From: Ophiosphaerella korrae
Lineage: Eukaryota > Ascomycota > Dothideomycetes > Pleosporales > Phaeosphaeriaceae
Direction: 5' to 3'
DNA length: 64,000 bases
Assembly: GCA_028456385.1 (NCBI GenBank)
Contig: JALNQF010000138.1
Location: 1-64,000 of the forward strand
Shown: positions 13,511 through 24,209 of the stretch, piece after piece
Numbering within the stretch: the first letter of the stretch is position 1
Layout of the letters: each line of letters begins with the position of its first letter
The notes under the pieces: model-generated
Told to the model about the DNA's origin: nothing
Databases searched by the model: none
Seen by the model: the letters and a program-made list of their open reading frames with translations, nothing else
Program-made: the position numbers and the translations under genes

Positions 13511-13620
13511 CGTCCTAGTCAGATTTGCCGCTCCGGAGAGATGTCCCCGTATTGTTCTCCCAGGAGAATCGTCCCAGTCAGATTTAATGCCCCGGAGAAG
13601 CGTCCTAGTAGAAAGTACTA
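13511..13620. repeat. Two-copy tandem repeat (about 58 bp unit)
   Basis: The block CGTCCTAGTCAGATTT followed by a CCGGAGA motif at 13,511-13,540 returns at 13,570-13,600 as CGTCCCAGTCAGATTT and CCCGGAGA. The core CAGTCAGATTT also appears near 24,595, so it may belong to a dispersed element. Confidence 0.5.
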
Positions 13621-13657
13621 GCCCCCTACGATAAATTTGGGATTAGAAAACATTTTG

Positions 13658-13757
13658 GATGGACATAAACTTTAGATTTGAATAAATTTATGATAGACGT
13701 AAATTTTGGATTTGAACAAATTTGAGATGGACGTAAATTTTGGATTGAGATAAATTT
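13658..13757. repeat. Tandem repeat, three units of 33-34 bp
   Basis: Units start at 13,658, 13,692 and 13,726, each of the form GATRGACRTAAAYTTT followed by GGATTTGAACAAATT or a variant. A degenerate fourth unit may precede them at about 13,630. No coding sense. Confidence 0.65.
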
Positions 13758-14289
13758 CATACGTAGAGAACAAGCAAGCAATCAACGACAGTCACTTGCC
13801 CACCCCTACAGTTACCGCACGCTGTGTACACCGTGCAATCACCTGCTCTGTTCTGCACATGTGAACTTACTCACACTAAGCTCAGCTACCTAATAGAGTC
13901 CATTCGACACAATCCAAAATTTATCCCTCCTCTATCTCAATTTTCCCTGTATTATATTCATGAAACTTTAACTTCGGGTGACAGCAAATGGGTGTACAAA
14001 AGTACCAAATCTGCCCGGTCCGCCAGACCTCTCAGGGCACGTGACATGCCGGCGACCGGACCCATTTTCCAACCCTCCCCCTCCTTTCCGCCTCTTATTT
14101 GGCTCTAAAGGGATTAGTAGGGCCAGGTGAAGGTGAACTTCTCTTCAACTAGTTCAGCTAGTCCCATTAAGTATCGGCTCTGGCGGAGTCAAAGAATTAA
14201 ATGGTTAGCTTGCTTCAACAGGTTCAGCATGTCAGATATATCGCTAGCCGTCAATGAATCACCATGCCGGACCCGGGAATAGACGAGAC

Positions 14290-14382
14290 TGTTAAGATAA
14301 GTGATCGAAGATTGAATGAATTGATACGTAGCCAAGTGAAACACTATATATATACACGCGGTTCCAACCCCTGTCATACGAC
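14290..14382. repeat. Partial copy of a short LTR-like repeat
   Basis: TGTTAAGATAAGT to about TCATACG closely matches 24,926-25,018, including the shared run TATATATACACGCGGTTCC. The 24.9-kb copy is complete with ends and target duplication; here the 3' end is replaced by the palindromic units that follow. Confidence 0.65.
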
Positions 14383-14461
14383 ATCGCTACCGCCGACGCT
14401 CTAGAAGGGCTCTGGAGATGACCGCTCCAGCGATAACAAAAATAGACGAGCGTCAGCGACG
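14383..14461. repeat. Palindromic repeat unit 1
   Basis: A 79-bp unit that begins ATCGCTACCGCCGACGCTC and ends GAGCGTCAGCGAC, so its ends are imperfect inverted repeats able to form a hairpin. The inside contains TAGAAGGGCTCTGGAGATG. A second unit lies at 14,529-14,606. Confidence 0.65.
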
Positions 14462-14528
14462 CAGTCCCTGGCGTGTTTCTGAGGCTACATCGCCAACGCC
14501 TTACCAGGGCACGATCACAAACGTGAAC

Positions 14529-14606
14529 ATCGCTACCGCTGACGCTCTAGAAGGGCTCTGGAGATGCCCACTCCAGCGAGGCTTAAAATAGTCGAGCGTC
14601 AGCGAT
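14529..14606. repeat. Palindromic repeat unit 2
   Basis: A 78-bp direct copy of unit 1 with the same inverted ends (ATCGCTACCGCTGACGCTC and GAGCGTCAGCGAT). A weaker half-copy starts at about 14,686. It might be a miniature inverted-repeat element or the subterminal repeats of a DNA transposon; no transposase is seen nearby. Confidence 0.6.
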
Positions 14607-14980
14607 ATTCTCTCCAGCGATTTTACATTCTTCTATCTCCAGCGTTTAAGGGGTGCCTGTTTAGGCTGCTGCTGAAAATACTGATTATCGCTACCGCAAA
14701 CGCTCTACTATGACTCCAGAGATGCTGTTGCTCAACTGCTCAATCTACGATTAAATGTTCGAGAGTTGCTGATGGCTCATATCGTACTCAAGGTGTACAA
14801 AGGCTTGATTTAGGATGCTTGACGGACAAATTGCATCACTGAATGATCAAACGGTTAATTGCTTCTTGGATGTTTAATTCTGATTTCTATAGAGGAAAAA
14901 CGCTGCCTTGAAAGTTGATTGCAAGACCAAATTCATCATAGGAATAGGAAACGTAGGGAACATAGTAAGCCGCGATAGAT

Positions 14981-16482
14981 TCAAGCTTGTCTTCCCGTTC
15001 TTTTCCTTCTCTTTTTGCGGACAATTGGATCGGGGTAGGCTAGAATACAGTCGTATAATGCTGCCTGTCCCGCCAGTTCGCGAAGAGTCTGACCAAATGA
15101 CTGCAATTCATCCTCCTCCTCCTCATTCACGCCCTCAACCTCCAAACGCTTTTCTTCTATCTTCCTCCAAATAACGCCAAGCTTAGAAGCGTCCCTAGGG
15201 TTGATTCTGCCTTTGTCTTCCGCCACACCAAACATGCCCCTTGTGATCTCTTTGAATTGTATAAGAGCCCCATCAAGTTCGTCATGAGTGCCCTCGATCT
15301 GCATTCTCCATATTCTTAGATTCATCCACGTTATTTCTACCCTCTGGCAGATAAGACCTAGCTCAGTAGCTACCGCCTCTTGGCATTCAGGGTCTGCCCA
15401 TGTGGTGATGCCTTCAGCCCGCGTCTTACGCTTTTTGCGGGAGCTGACTCTAGCGGGAGAGTAGTTCGATGGCTTGTTCCCATGATTCGTGATGTTTTTC
15501 ATACCCTTAAGGTGATGGTGTGGGCTGAGTGATGGTTTTTTTGATGTTTCCGCGCCACCTGATAGCTGTTTCGGTGGCTCGGGTTCCATCTCTTCGTCTG
15601 GATCTTCGATTGTGATGATCAAACTCGCATTATTATTGGAAGTGATTGCCGTGTCGGTAACATTCGAAACGAGGGATTCGTAAGCGTCTGCTGCACGAGG
15701 ACTTATAGCTCGATTGACAATGCTGCCCTGGCGAGCCGTGTTGGACGCATCCCTCGGTTCGTCCTCTAGATCTAGTTCATCCGGAAGGTCCACACATTCG
15801 TCTACCATATAAGGACTTGGGGTTGTGTTGTCGACATTCTCCTGGGAAGCAATAGAAGTTGAATCCACCGGCCCATCTTCCTCCTCTGGCTCAACTGCTG
15901 TTTTGACCGGATCGTCTACGCTAGGGTTTACTCTGAAAGAATCCGTAGCTGTGTTACCGACGTCCTCCTGCTGGCCCATCGGATCGTCTGTTTGAGTAGC
16001 CGTGGATCCAAACGTAAGCCTTGATGCTCGTTATCGATCTCAGGATCATAAAGATGGTGTTCTATGGCCCAAGCAATGATCTTATTCGTAATTTGTGTCC
16101 TGCTGTTCCAGCCTGTAATTTGGTGGCACCGAGTAAAGATTCGGAGCGCAGTCCATTCAGCTGCTTTCGACTCGTCTGTTGAATGATCCACTCCGTATTT
16201 CACTGCAGAGGCTGTTGTCGTAGCTCCGGAAGGAGAAGCGGCCTCTCTATTATCGACTTCTATTGGTGATTTCGGGTCCGACGGGAAATTGAGAGACTGT
16301 CCCGTGCTGCAGTTTCCAACAGCTGATGAGAGCATACTGCCTTGACGCTTGGTAGATCCAGGGGGGTTCAGGGCGAAATTTGTGGTAAGTTGTTTGTTGG
16401 TAGGGTTACGAATTCTCGGATTGAAGCAGGGCTGAGAAATTGAAAAGGGGTTGTTTGCATAAGAATCTGGGGAGGTCATAGG
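14981..16482 (-). CDS. Unknown gene, probably two exons (acidic, low-complexity protein)
   Basis: Two long minus-strand frames overlap by about 50 bases and are best read as one gene. The first exon would start at 16,482 (MTSPDSYANN), chosen because a TATAAAA-like box lies on the minus strand about 55 bases upstream (near 16,540). A candidate intron 15,957-15,890 (GTAACA...TTGAG, 68 nt) joins the frames in phase and would give a protein of about 474 residues. The N-terminal half holds a short globular-looking stretch (TALRIFTRCHQITGW). The C-terminal half is rich in Asp/Glu, has a basic patch (SSRKKRKTRAEG) that could be a nuclear signal, a possible helical region and a basic tail (RKKRRKRTGRQA). 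I do not recognise the family. The two frames could also be separate genes, or one gene with a frameshift. Confidence 0.5.
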
Positions 16483-16689
16483 GTTGAAAAGAGAGCTCGC
16501 TCTGACTGTTGTCGATCGGCTTCCTCTGGGGAACAGCGTACTTTTATATTTCTGCTTCAAAGCCAAGGACGGCAGCGTCTTTGAGCTGTGACCTAACGCC
16601 ACCCGCGTCAATAGAAGTGCATAACACCGAGACCAGGGCTGAGTATGATTGCAACAGGGTGAATATCCCTCTTCCCGACGAATCACTGG

Positions 16690-18488
16690 CTCACAAAAGA
16701 GAGATCTCCAGGTTGCTCCGGCCGTATAGCCGCCAAGGGGGTCAGCTGGACTTCATGCTCCCATTCGTATTGGTTTATATAGACCGAAATGCGGCGTGGA
16801 AGTCTCAAAGTGAGCCGAAGGATTGGTGTAATGCCTCAATCTCCACCATTCTGACGCGTCCATACCACAGACGGTCTCATAGTAGCGTCATGCAGTCCTC
16901 TGCATTGGCTCACGTTCGTAGACAGGGAGCTTCGGGATATGAGGGCGGGTGGATAGGGTCGACGTTGCCGCTGTTCTTCGAGCAAAAAACGCCGAAGGAT
17001 TTGCCACGGAGTAAAAGGTTGAGATCCGCGGCCTGATAAGTTTCACTGTAGTAACCTAACAGTTGGCAGGCTTTATCTTATCCCATAACTAACTAATGCC
17101 TAACGCTAACGAGGCTTAGGTATCGAGTTCGCTAACCGCTAGTGGTGACGGAGGTTTCTGGGGGCATATCAATTGCTGAGTAGGCATGGAGTCATTCACA
17201 CTTTGGGAAATTCCGCTCAAAGAGTAGCGAGGCAGACAGCTGACCTGTGTTTTGTCACGAATACTTCACTGGATGTGATGAGATTGCATTAGACCGAGAA
17301 GACGTCCGGCGGTATCTCGTCCCTATGACACTAATGTCTCCACCACCTCACCCCCATGGTCACCCTTTGCATGAAGAAGCGGCATATGCAACCCTCAGCT
17401 CGCATCCATGCTCTGCACCAAACTTATAATTCCCATGTGATACATTCGTCATGACGGCATGCATATTGACTGGGCCATTCAAATCTATCGGGAACCCTAT
17501 TGACAGGCAGGTTCAGCGGTACTCCTGAGAGTGAGCAAGGGAAGAGTCTGCCTTGCAAGGCTCAATGCTAAGTGGACACCTACAGAGACATTGAAACGCG
17601 TGGCTCCATGCATTTTTGATATGTACCAATCGGCCCCTGGCCTAAGAATTTTGAAGTAACTAAAACGGTTACAAAATGGAAATTAGTAAGCAGTAAGGGA
17701 GTACACCCCAAAACAGCCTCTTCTTGTAGATGGTGATACTAAGTCACGTTTCTTTCTGCTTCAATTATTCTAGGCGGTACTGTACGTCATTTCTATACTG
17801 TAGAGATCGAGCGCGATTCAATTTATTTAACTTGGCCTAGAGGCTACGGAAGCTAAGCTGGCCATCTTCCCACCCTTTCATCACCGGCATTCCTTTCCGC
17901 CCATGCTGCATAGACCTCACTAATGGTACCCTCCTAATCTGAGAGATCTGATCAGAGCACACAGAGCAGATCTCGCATGGTCCAGTCTATGTAGCTTCGT
18001 GTCTCCGTGAATTTTCGATCGTTGTCAGACTACTCAGCCGTATTCGCTCTCTTATAGGCTCAATAAACCAACGCCGAATGCCAGCCAGGCAAAATATAAA
18101 GGGGCTGAGGAATTGGGTAGCAATGCAGGCCTGTTTTTGTTAGATTTGGTGACAGAAGCAGACGAAGACGTACAAGATAAATGCTCTGATAGAGGCTATT
18201 GCTGATATCGCCATGAACAAACAAGAGAACGTACAAAGCAACTGCCCCACACAGCTGACAGGACGCTGCTATTGCATTTGTAGCGATTACATAAGTATAA
18301 GTCGCTTATACTTTGAGTCAATCTCTCGCCCTGAGATGGCAGACTCCTCCAGGCGCTGTAGTGAAACTGCCATAGACATGAGTGAGGCTGCTGCAGTCCG
18401 CGAGAGTAGGGCGGACTCGTATGGCGATTGGATGTTCTCCCCCCTATTTTCTATTAGCTTGTTGAAAATGGGTGGCTACAGACGTGTT
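16690..18488. other. Spacer without a supported gene
   Basis: Several short frames occur (for example plus-strand frames at 17,247 and 18,213), but none has a recognisable motif, splice structure or convincing composition. The frame starting at 16,509 lies opposite the 5' end of the preceding gene. I see no RNA gene here. Confidence 0.5.
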
Positions 18489-18935
18489 TTACTTTACACG
18501 GTACAGAGTGTCAGGTGTCATAACTATGATCAGGGCGTAGATTATCCATATTGTCCAGCGAGGACGCACCAAAACACGGAGTATCCAGGCGAGCTTGAAG
18601 TGATGTGAGCCAGTGACAATACGAATATAGATAAGGGTTGTTACATTAGCGCCAGTGTAAAGCTGAAGTGAACATGAAACGACTGCGTCGAACCAGGGGA
18701 GTGTAGCGCCTGTAGGAAGTACTATTACGACGGCTGTGATACCAGCTATGCACAGGCCTGCAGCGCAGATTCCAAGGAATACTGAAAAGGCCCTCTCCTA
18801 GACGTAACCATCCTCCGCTATCCAGTTCATCCCGTTTGTCCGCTTTGGCCTGGCATCTCGGTATATCAGGGTTATGCTTAGCGGAAACCCAGCCGAGAAG
18901 CATGCAATATAGCTAACAAGAAGGACGTGATTCAT
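18489..18935 (-). pseudogene. Small multi-pass membrane protein gene with one in-frame stop
   Basis: On the minus strand a 149-codon frame runs from ATG at 18,935 to a stop at 18,491-18,489, broken only by one TAG at codon 46 (near 18,800). It starts MNHVLLVSYIACFSAGFPLS, a hydrophobic start. After the TAG there are three more hydrophobic stretches (around GICAAGLCIAGITAVVIVL, then SLQLYTGANVTTLIYI, then RWTIWIIYALIIVM), so about four membrane segments. The TAG could come from CAG by one C-to-T change. The family is not recognised. A short intron spanning the stop is not evident. Confidence 0.5.
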
Positions 18936-19149
18936 GTTGAAGAAAGATGGTCTGCGAAGTGCCTAATGAAGAAGATGGCCGCTTATCTGACGGACTCAGA
19001 TGGCGTTGCCTTGTTCGTATACTTAGCTAGTCTAACGAAGCTGTGTAGTGCTTCAAAACTCCGAATGCACAAAGTGACGCCAGTGCCTCAACGCTGTGAT
19101 TCATGGTAAGCTGCCAGTGTGGCCGGTCGCAAGGATTTTGTCAAGGACT

Positions 19150-20110
19150 TGGTACTGCCCCCCACCCACCTTTCTACCCTCAGGGGCAAGACGGCGTCTC
19201 CGTATGGTCCTCGCACCTATGAACTAATGGAAAGGAGATAGGGGCATTGACGGTGACTGAAGAGTGCGTATCCTGACCGCCTTTGAAGGCCGCACTGACT
19301 GCAACCTGTGGTCATAGGTACTGGGATGCACCTCGAGCCATGGCTGTGTATGGTCAGTTGCTCCTCGATCAAGACTGCAGGAAGCCCCAATTTCTGGTTA
19401 GTGAAACTACGGTAGGGTGACGAGGCTGCTCCTGCATGTGTATGCCTTGCGGCAGTGCAACGGAGGCGTTGAACGATGCGTAGGTGAGGCGCCGCTGTAG
19501 ACGCCTACCAAGTCATCACACCCTTCAAAACAGCCAGGGCTCCAACGTAGCCTTGCGGTGCATTGCAGCAAGAACTGCCGTGCTAACGAACGAAGTTCCG
19601 ACACTACCGCTCAAGGTACCTCGCCAGCAAGAATTCCATCAAGGATCGGACACTGACCACCACAGCACCCAACCCTCAGGGGAAAGACGGCGCCTCCATG
19701 AATGGTCCTCGCTGATACGAACCCTTGTGCGGTGACATCTGAATTCTGTCGGCGCCAACAGATGCACGCATGATTGGGGATGTACGTACCTCAACGGCAC
19801 AAAAGTTGTAGCATCCCAAGGTCACAGGTACTAGGATACACCTCTAGCAGCAGCCGTGGATGGCTGATTGCTCCGCTGCCAGGAAATCTGCATGAACCTC
19901 GCCTTGTTGGTCCTTGGGGCGTAGCTGGCACTATGGAAGCGTGGAGGGACATGCGTATGCCTTGCGACGGTACGTTGTGACGGGGGACGCCTATCAAACC
20001 AGCTGCCTGCAACCTCGTCATGACTGTGGCACTTGCAGAACAACCTAAACTTGTCAGCGAGGCACAAGGGTACGCATTATGGAGAGAGCCACCGGGCGTG
20101 AAAGGATTAG
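19150..20110 (+). repeat. Diverged direct duplication, unit about 505-520 bp
   Basis: Blocks recur in the same order with steadily growing offset: ACCCTCAGGGG (19,177 and 19,673), GGTCATAGGTACTGGGAT and GGTCACAGGTACTAGGAT (about 19,310 and 19,820), and TGTATGCCTTGCGG and CGTATGCCTTGCGA (about 19,438 and 19,954). Neither copy contains a convincing gene. It may be an old tandem duplication of non-coding DNA or of a lost gene. Confidence 0.65.
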
Positions 20111-20148
20111 GTACAAGTGTGCCTTGAGGAAGTGGAGCAGCAGAGTAG

Positions 20149-20236
20149 GTATAAAAGGGTCTCTTCCTCGAGAAAAACATCTTGTCCACTCCACCACTTC
20201 ACCACTTCACCACGCTACTCTACTACATCTCTCACA
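20149..20236 (+). promoter_or_regulatory. Core promoter and leader of the small gene at 20,237
   Basis: GTATAAAAGG at about 20,149-20,158 is a good TATA box. It is followed by a pyrimidine-rich leader with three CCACTTCA-type repeats (CCACCACTTCACCACTTCACC) and CACAATGA around the start codon. Confidence 0.6.
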
Positions 20237-20677
20237 ATGAGCCTTTCACAAGTTTTGAATGGGTCTACTGTCGAAGACGGGTTACTGAATCGGGAGTATG
20301 AAACGAAAGACGTCAAAGTACAGGTAAGTTACGGAGTGATTATTACACTTGCTGTCACTGGACCCTGACATAAATGCAGCCAAATTCAAGCCGAGAGGAC
20401 TTACACGATAATACGTCCCAGTTACCTCGGAGAATGGACAAGGAATACCGTGGAAAGAAGCGACAGCATTCCAAAGAAGGGGATTTGGATGACGAAGAAT
20501 GCGGAGAGGGAAAGTTTGCTAGAAAAGTAAGGTACCATGTTTCTCTTAAGACGGAAGCGATTACTAATACGTGTTAAGGCAAAGCGCCGAGCCCTAACTA
20601 CTGAGAGCTTGCATGAGGAGAAATCTACGCAGCTGAGGCTTACATGTCTCCAGACTTGGTCATATCATCCATTGTAG
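20237..20677 (+). CDS. Small three-exon gene, 110-aa charged protein of unknown function
   Basis: Exons 20,237-20,323, 20,380-20,526 and 20,579-20,677. The introns are 56 nt (GTAAGT...TGCAG) and 52 nt (GTAAGG...TAAG with TACTAATAC as branch point). All joins are phase 0 and give 110 residues before TAG. The protein starts MSLSQVLNGSTVEDGLL, is rich in charged residues (GKKRQHSKEGDLDDEE), and has no signal peptide or membrane segment. The TATA box, leader, start context and two canonical introns make expression plausible. There is a basic stretch AKRRALTTESLHEE at the start of exon 3. I do not recognise it. It may be the surviving N-terminus of a larger gene, since it ends soon after the third exon begins. 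Confidence 0.6.
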
Positions 20678-21406
20678 GCGGTTAGTGAAGGCCAGGGATG
20701 GCCATGTTGCTGAGGACTGCTGCGGAAGCCATGATAGCTAAAGGTACTTCTTGTCTTGCTTCGGAATTGAGGTTGATGGCTTTGGTAAGAATGAATGGAA
20801 ATTATCAGAATGCTTGAAGATGAGAATTGAGAGTGGATGAGAGCAGTAACATGGGACGAAACTCTCCATGTTTATATAGACGATATTCGTATTGCAGCCT
20901 TCAGGCTTCTACGGAAAATTATCCACGAATGTGTCAATTAAACGCCAGGATTCAAGCCTCTTGTTTCTCAGTTGACGAATCCCGTCCAGTCAGTCAAATA
21001 AGACCATCTTAGAGGCCTTAGATGAAGCTGTGCCGCATAGAAAAATGAACTGCGACGCTCCTATAGTAGGTTAGCACGAGCTACATGCTGGTGGCTCTGG
21101 ATATTGAACATTCAGCAGCGAGTAAGCAAATTTCTGGTCACTCTGCTCATCTTGGTTGCAGATTGTAGGATTTGTTATTGGATACTACAGCCGAAGATTC
21201 GGCGTCAGCGTACCGCACCCGCGTGTGTCACACCGCTTTTGCGCGTTCCTTCAAAATTACTCACTTACTACGCCGCACCGCCACACTGAAACCTGTACTC
21301 ACCGGTCAATTACTTACCCCTCGCTATCTGCTTCAGTAACAGTACAATCTACGCCAGCCCCAATTACAAAGACTCCGCCATCTTATCTTATTACTGTTGT
21401 TCAGCT
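20678..21406. other. Spacer, no gene seen
   Basis: Only short unsupported frames. The last 150 bases before 21,407 are rich in ACCGC, CACC and pyrimidine tracts and are the likely promoter and leader of the kinase gene that follows. Confidence 0.4.
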
Positions 21407-22452
21407 ATGCCGAACGTCATCTATACTCTCGATAACGCCATCAACAGCTTCTTCTCAGGCGCTGGGGCCTCATCATCAAAGGTGCAATGCGACCAGTTTG
21501 CTTATCAGAGGTATGGAGGACACATCCAACCCGTCCACATCCAAGGCTCGACCAGCTATACTGTGATTGCAGGGTCAAGCGGCAATAAGATCGTTCAGTT
21601 CCGTGAGCAGAGTGCCTTGGTGGACACGAACATGTTGGCGTTGGTCAGAGACATCCATGGAGATGTTGTGCCTTCCTGTTCTGAGCTCGGAACAATTGGC
21701 GATCCCAAAAGCTCACAGCTGGTGATTTACGATATGGACAGGCTCCCTGGGGAGAACTTCATTGTCGCTCGTCCCTTTCTTACCTGTGGCCAACTTCTGA
21801 GTACCGTGAATAGTCTAGCGAAGTTCGTAAAGGCCACGCTCACCTCCTGTTGTCATATCAGCCTACTAACCTGATACTAAGGTTTTTTGCGCAATCATGG
21901 CAGATTGGCACACCAAGAGCGTCATCCTTGGTTGATAAGTCTGTCATCGAGGCCGAATGCTACGCCAGATTCAAATACCTGGCCGACACTATCCCAGAGC
22001 GCTTTCAGCAAGCTATTACGGAAGCGCAAGCCGCGCTACCGCTGCTTCTTGACAGACGTTATCCGCTAGTACCTACGCACGGCGACCTTAACGAGATGAA
22101 TATCCTAGTTGATCCTGACAGCGGTGAAATCACCGGTGTTGTAGACTGGTCAGATGCCAGCATCCAACCCTTTGGCTTCACCCTTTACGCGCTCGAGAAC
22201 GTCCTTGGTAGCATGGGGTCTGGCGGATGGAGATGGTTTGACAACGCGAATGACCTGAGAAATTCGTTTTGGACTGCCTTTCGAGAGCAGACTGGACTAT
22301 CAGAGGATCAAACAAGTCTCATCAAACTTGCTGGGAAAGCTGGTATTCTTATACGCTACGGCACCGCCTATGACAGTAGCTTTTCTGGCATGATAGGGGT
22401 TCGAGATCCGAACGGCGATGATTTTAGATACCTCGATGCGTTGCTTGTTTAG
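21407..22452 (+). CDS. APH-family (aminoglycoside phosphotransferase-like) small-molecule kinase
   Basis: Exon 1 is 21,407-21,822 and exon 2 is 21,882-22,452. The intron 21,823-21,881 (GTTCGT...CTACTAAC...CTAAG, 59 nt) restores the family motif LAKFFAQSW across the join and gives 328 residues. The kinase-like fold is shown by the N-lobe, the catalytic loop HGDLNEMNIL (about residue 205) and the metal-binding segment GVVDWSDAS (about residue 227). Fungal members of this Pfam APH family are numerous and mostly of unknown substrate; true antibiotic resistance should not be assumed. The gene is intact, unlike the second APH-like gene at 41.8-43.4 kb. The donor GTTCGT is unusual; a donor at 21,827 (GTAAAG) would break the frame. 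Confidence 0.85.
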
Positions 22453-22918
22453 AGACATTCCTATCTGCGACTGGACAAAGCCAACAACCGAGGCATGAGC
22501 TTGCCAATTCAGATGCGACGGCATTAGAGCACCGTATGCATTTTACCCAGGTTGACACTTCGTTATTCTATTGTTTATAGAATTAAATTGTCACTTCCTA
22601 CAAACATCGCTAAACTCTCTATCTCTAGACTCACGGTAAAGTCTCCCAGCGTCAGTCAGTCTCACCTCACCTATCTTAGTGCAAATCAGGACAGAGCAGT
22701 ATATGTCGAATGAAAAGATCACGAACATGTCTGCAACAACAGGAAAACATGCCCGCTGTAACCGCAGGGTCCAGAATAAACAACCCCCCCACAGTAGACC
22801 ATAATATAGCGCCGCCCGCTTTACCTAACTACGAAAAGATTTAGCCGCTTGCTTCATTCCTCCAGCTTTGTATAAACGATACGGCACAGTAACATACTGC
22901 GTCATAAATAGCATCGAA
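22453..22918. other. Spacer, no gene seen
   Basis: Downstream region of the kinase gene. A pyrimidine/AT-rich stretch at 22,560-22,620 could hold its 3' processing signals. Confidence 0.4.
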
Positions 22919-24055
22919 TCAACCATCAACCTCAAACACTCCCAATCTCGCATCTATTTGCTTTTCTCTAACGTCCTGAGCCTGCTTGGAGTCGCATAGC
23001 GGCTCTAAGAATTTTAGCGTCTCGAAGAACGTCCACAACGAAGGTATCAAGGAGGGGATAGTTGTAATGTTCTTCAGCAATGCTCGCCTAAGGCCTTCGT
23101 CCACAACGGAAGGAAAAATAACGTGCTCTTGCATCAAGTCAACAGCATACTCTCTGTCCAAACGTGAATATCTTAGACAAAGCCCCTCTAATTTTTCCAC
23201 GGTTGTGTCGTCAATAACCGAGTATGGTAGGATAATGTCCCCGCATCCGATAATATTATCCTAAACTTTTTTAACGTGCTCTAGGTACCGAATCATCTCC
23301 TATAACAAGTTAGATATAAACTGTATATGTTTGCGTTACCATACCTCATCGCATTTCAGGCTTAGTAGACGTTGCAGAGTGCCGAGCTAGAGTCTTGCCC
23401 AAAGACCTAGCATGTCTGCTAGAGACTCAAAGGCAGCTGTTAATGATAGATTTTTTAAGTTAGCAGAGATCCCTAGGTTTAGAATTATCAATATACGTCC
23501 ACCATCAATTTTCTAAGAGCTCATCGTGCTGTCGACGGTTTAAGAGTATATTTCGAAAAACCTCCCCATCAAGGGGCCTTTCTCCGTTCGAGAAGGATCC
23601 AAAAATTCTAGCAAGTACAGATGTAAGCGTGCCTGCTCAAATTAACATGGTCCAGAGGCAATAGAACGGGAACGCATACTCTTACTAAATAGTCTAACAG
23701 TCCACCATTAATCATTCTCATCTAGAAAGGCTTTTGCAGCCTCGATTCGATACAGACCTAACAGATACTCAACGCTTCGAAGAGGAAGAAGCGGTAGTTC
23801 CTGTCCTTCGCGCAAGCAGAGTAGTTCATTTCGCGACACTTGCGAAAGGGCCACTACGTTGTCCAGAGATGCATCATCAACGACAGCGTTGATGAAATTC
23901 TCCTCTTACAGCCTAAGGCCACCGACTTTTTCAAATTTCTCCTAAATCCGACGTACATTCTTTTGCGAGATCTTCTAAGACTTTTGCTAAACAAGCGGAT
24001 AAGAAGTTAAAGCGTTAAGCTCAACCCTGGCGATACCTTGAAAGAATGTAGCCTT

Positions 24056-24069
24056 GAGTTTCGATAGTT
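24056..24069. repeat. Target-site duplication, left copy (14 bp)
   Basis: GAGTTTCGATAGTT, identical to 24,196-24,209, directly flanks the LINE tail. Confidence 0.85.
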
Positions 24070-24195
24070 ATGTTATGTTATGTTATGTTTTATTTATCGT
24101 CCACTGGCGGCCCCTAATGGGCCATAGGACGCGGGTTGCTACCTAGGTACTACGGTGATCCCCTCTGGTTACTAGGTGCTTTTTCTCTGTGGCCA
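24070..24195 (-). mobile_element. 5'-truncated non-LTR retrotransposon (LINE) tail, 126 bp
   Basis: On the minus strand the insert ends with several CATAA/ATAAC pentamers (simple-repeat tail) just before the left target copy. Before the tail is a short 3' UTR-like sequence with GGGGATCACCGTAGTACC and GGCCCATTAGGGGCCGCC. A perfect 14-bp target duplication, a short simple-repeat tail and extreme 5' truncation are the marks of target-primed reverse transcription. No coding part remains. The pentamer tail resembles Tad-type LINEs of fungi (inference). Confidence 0.8.
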
Positions 24196-24209
24196 GAGTT
24201 TCGATAGTT
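24196..24209. repeat. Target-site duplication, right copy (14 bp)
   Basis: GAGTTTCGATAGTT, the second copy. Removing the insert and one copy restores the reading frame of the DUF3723 gene at this point. Confidence 0.85.

Noticed and set aside
13824..14108. 94-codon plus-strand frame after the AT-rich block
   Set aside because: No motif, no splice support, in a zone of tandem repeats.
14908..15174. 88-codon plus-strand frame
   Set aside because: Antisense to the conserved-looking end of the minus-strand gene, no splice or motif support.
16509..17036. 175-codon plus-strand frame
   Set aside because: It starts opposite the 5' end and promoter of the minus-strand gene and has no motif; composition looks random.
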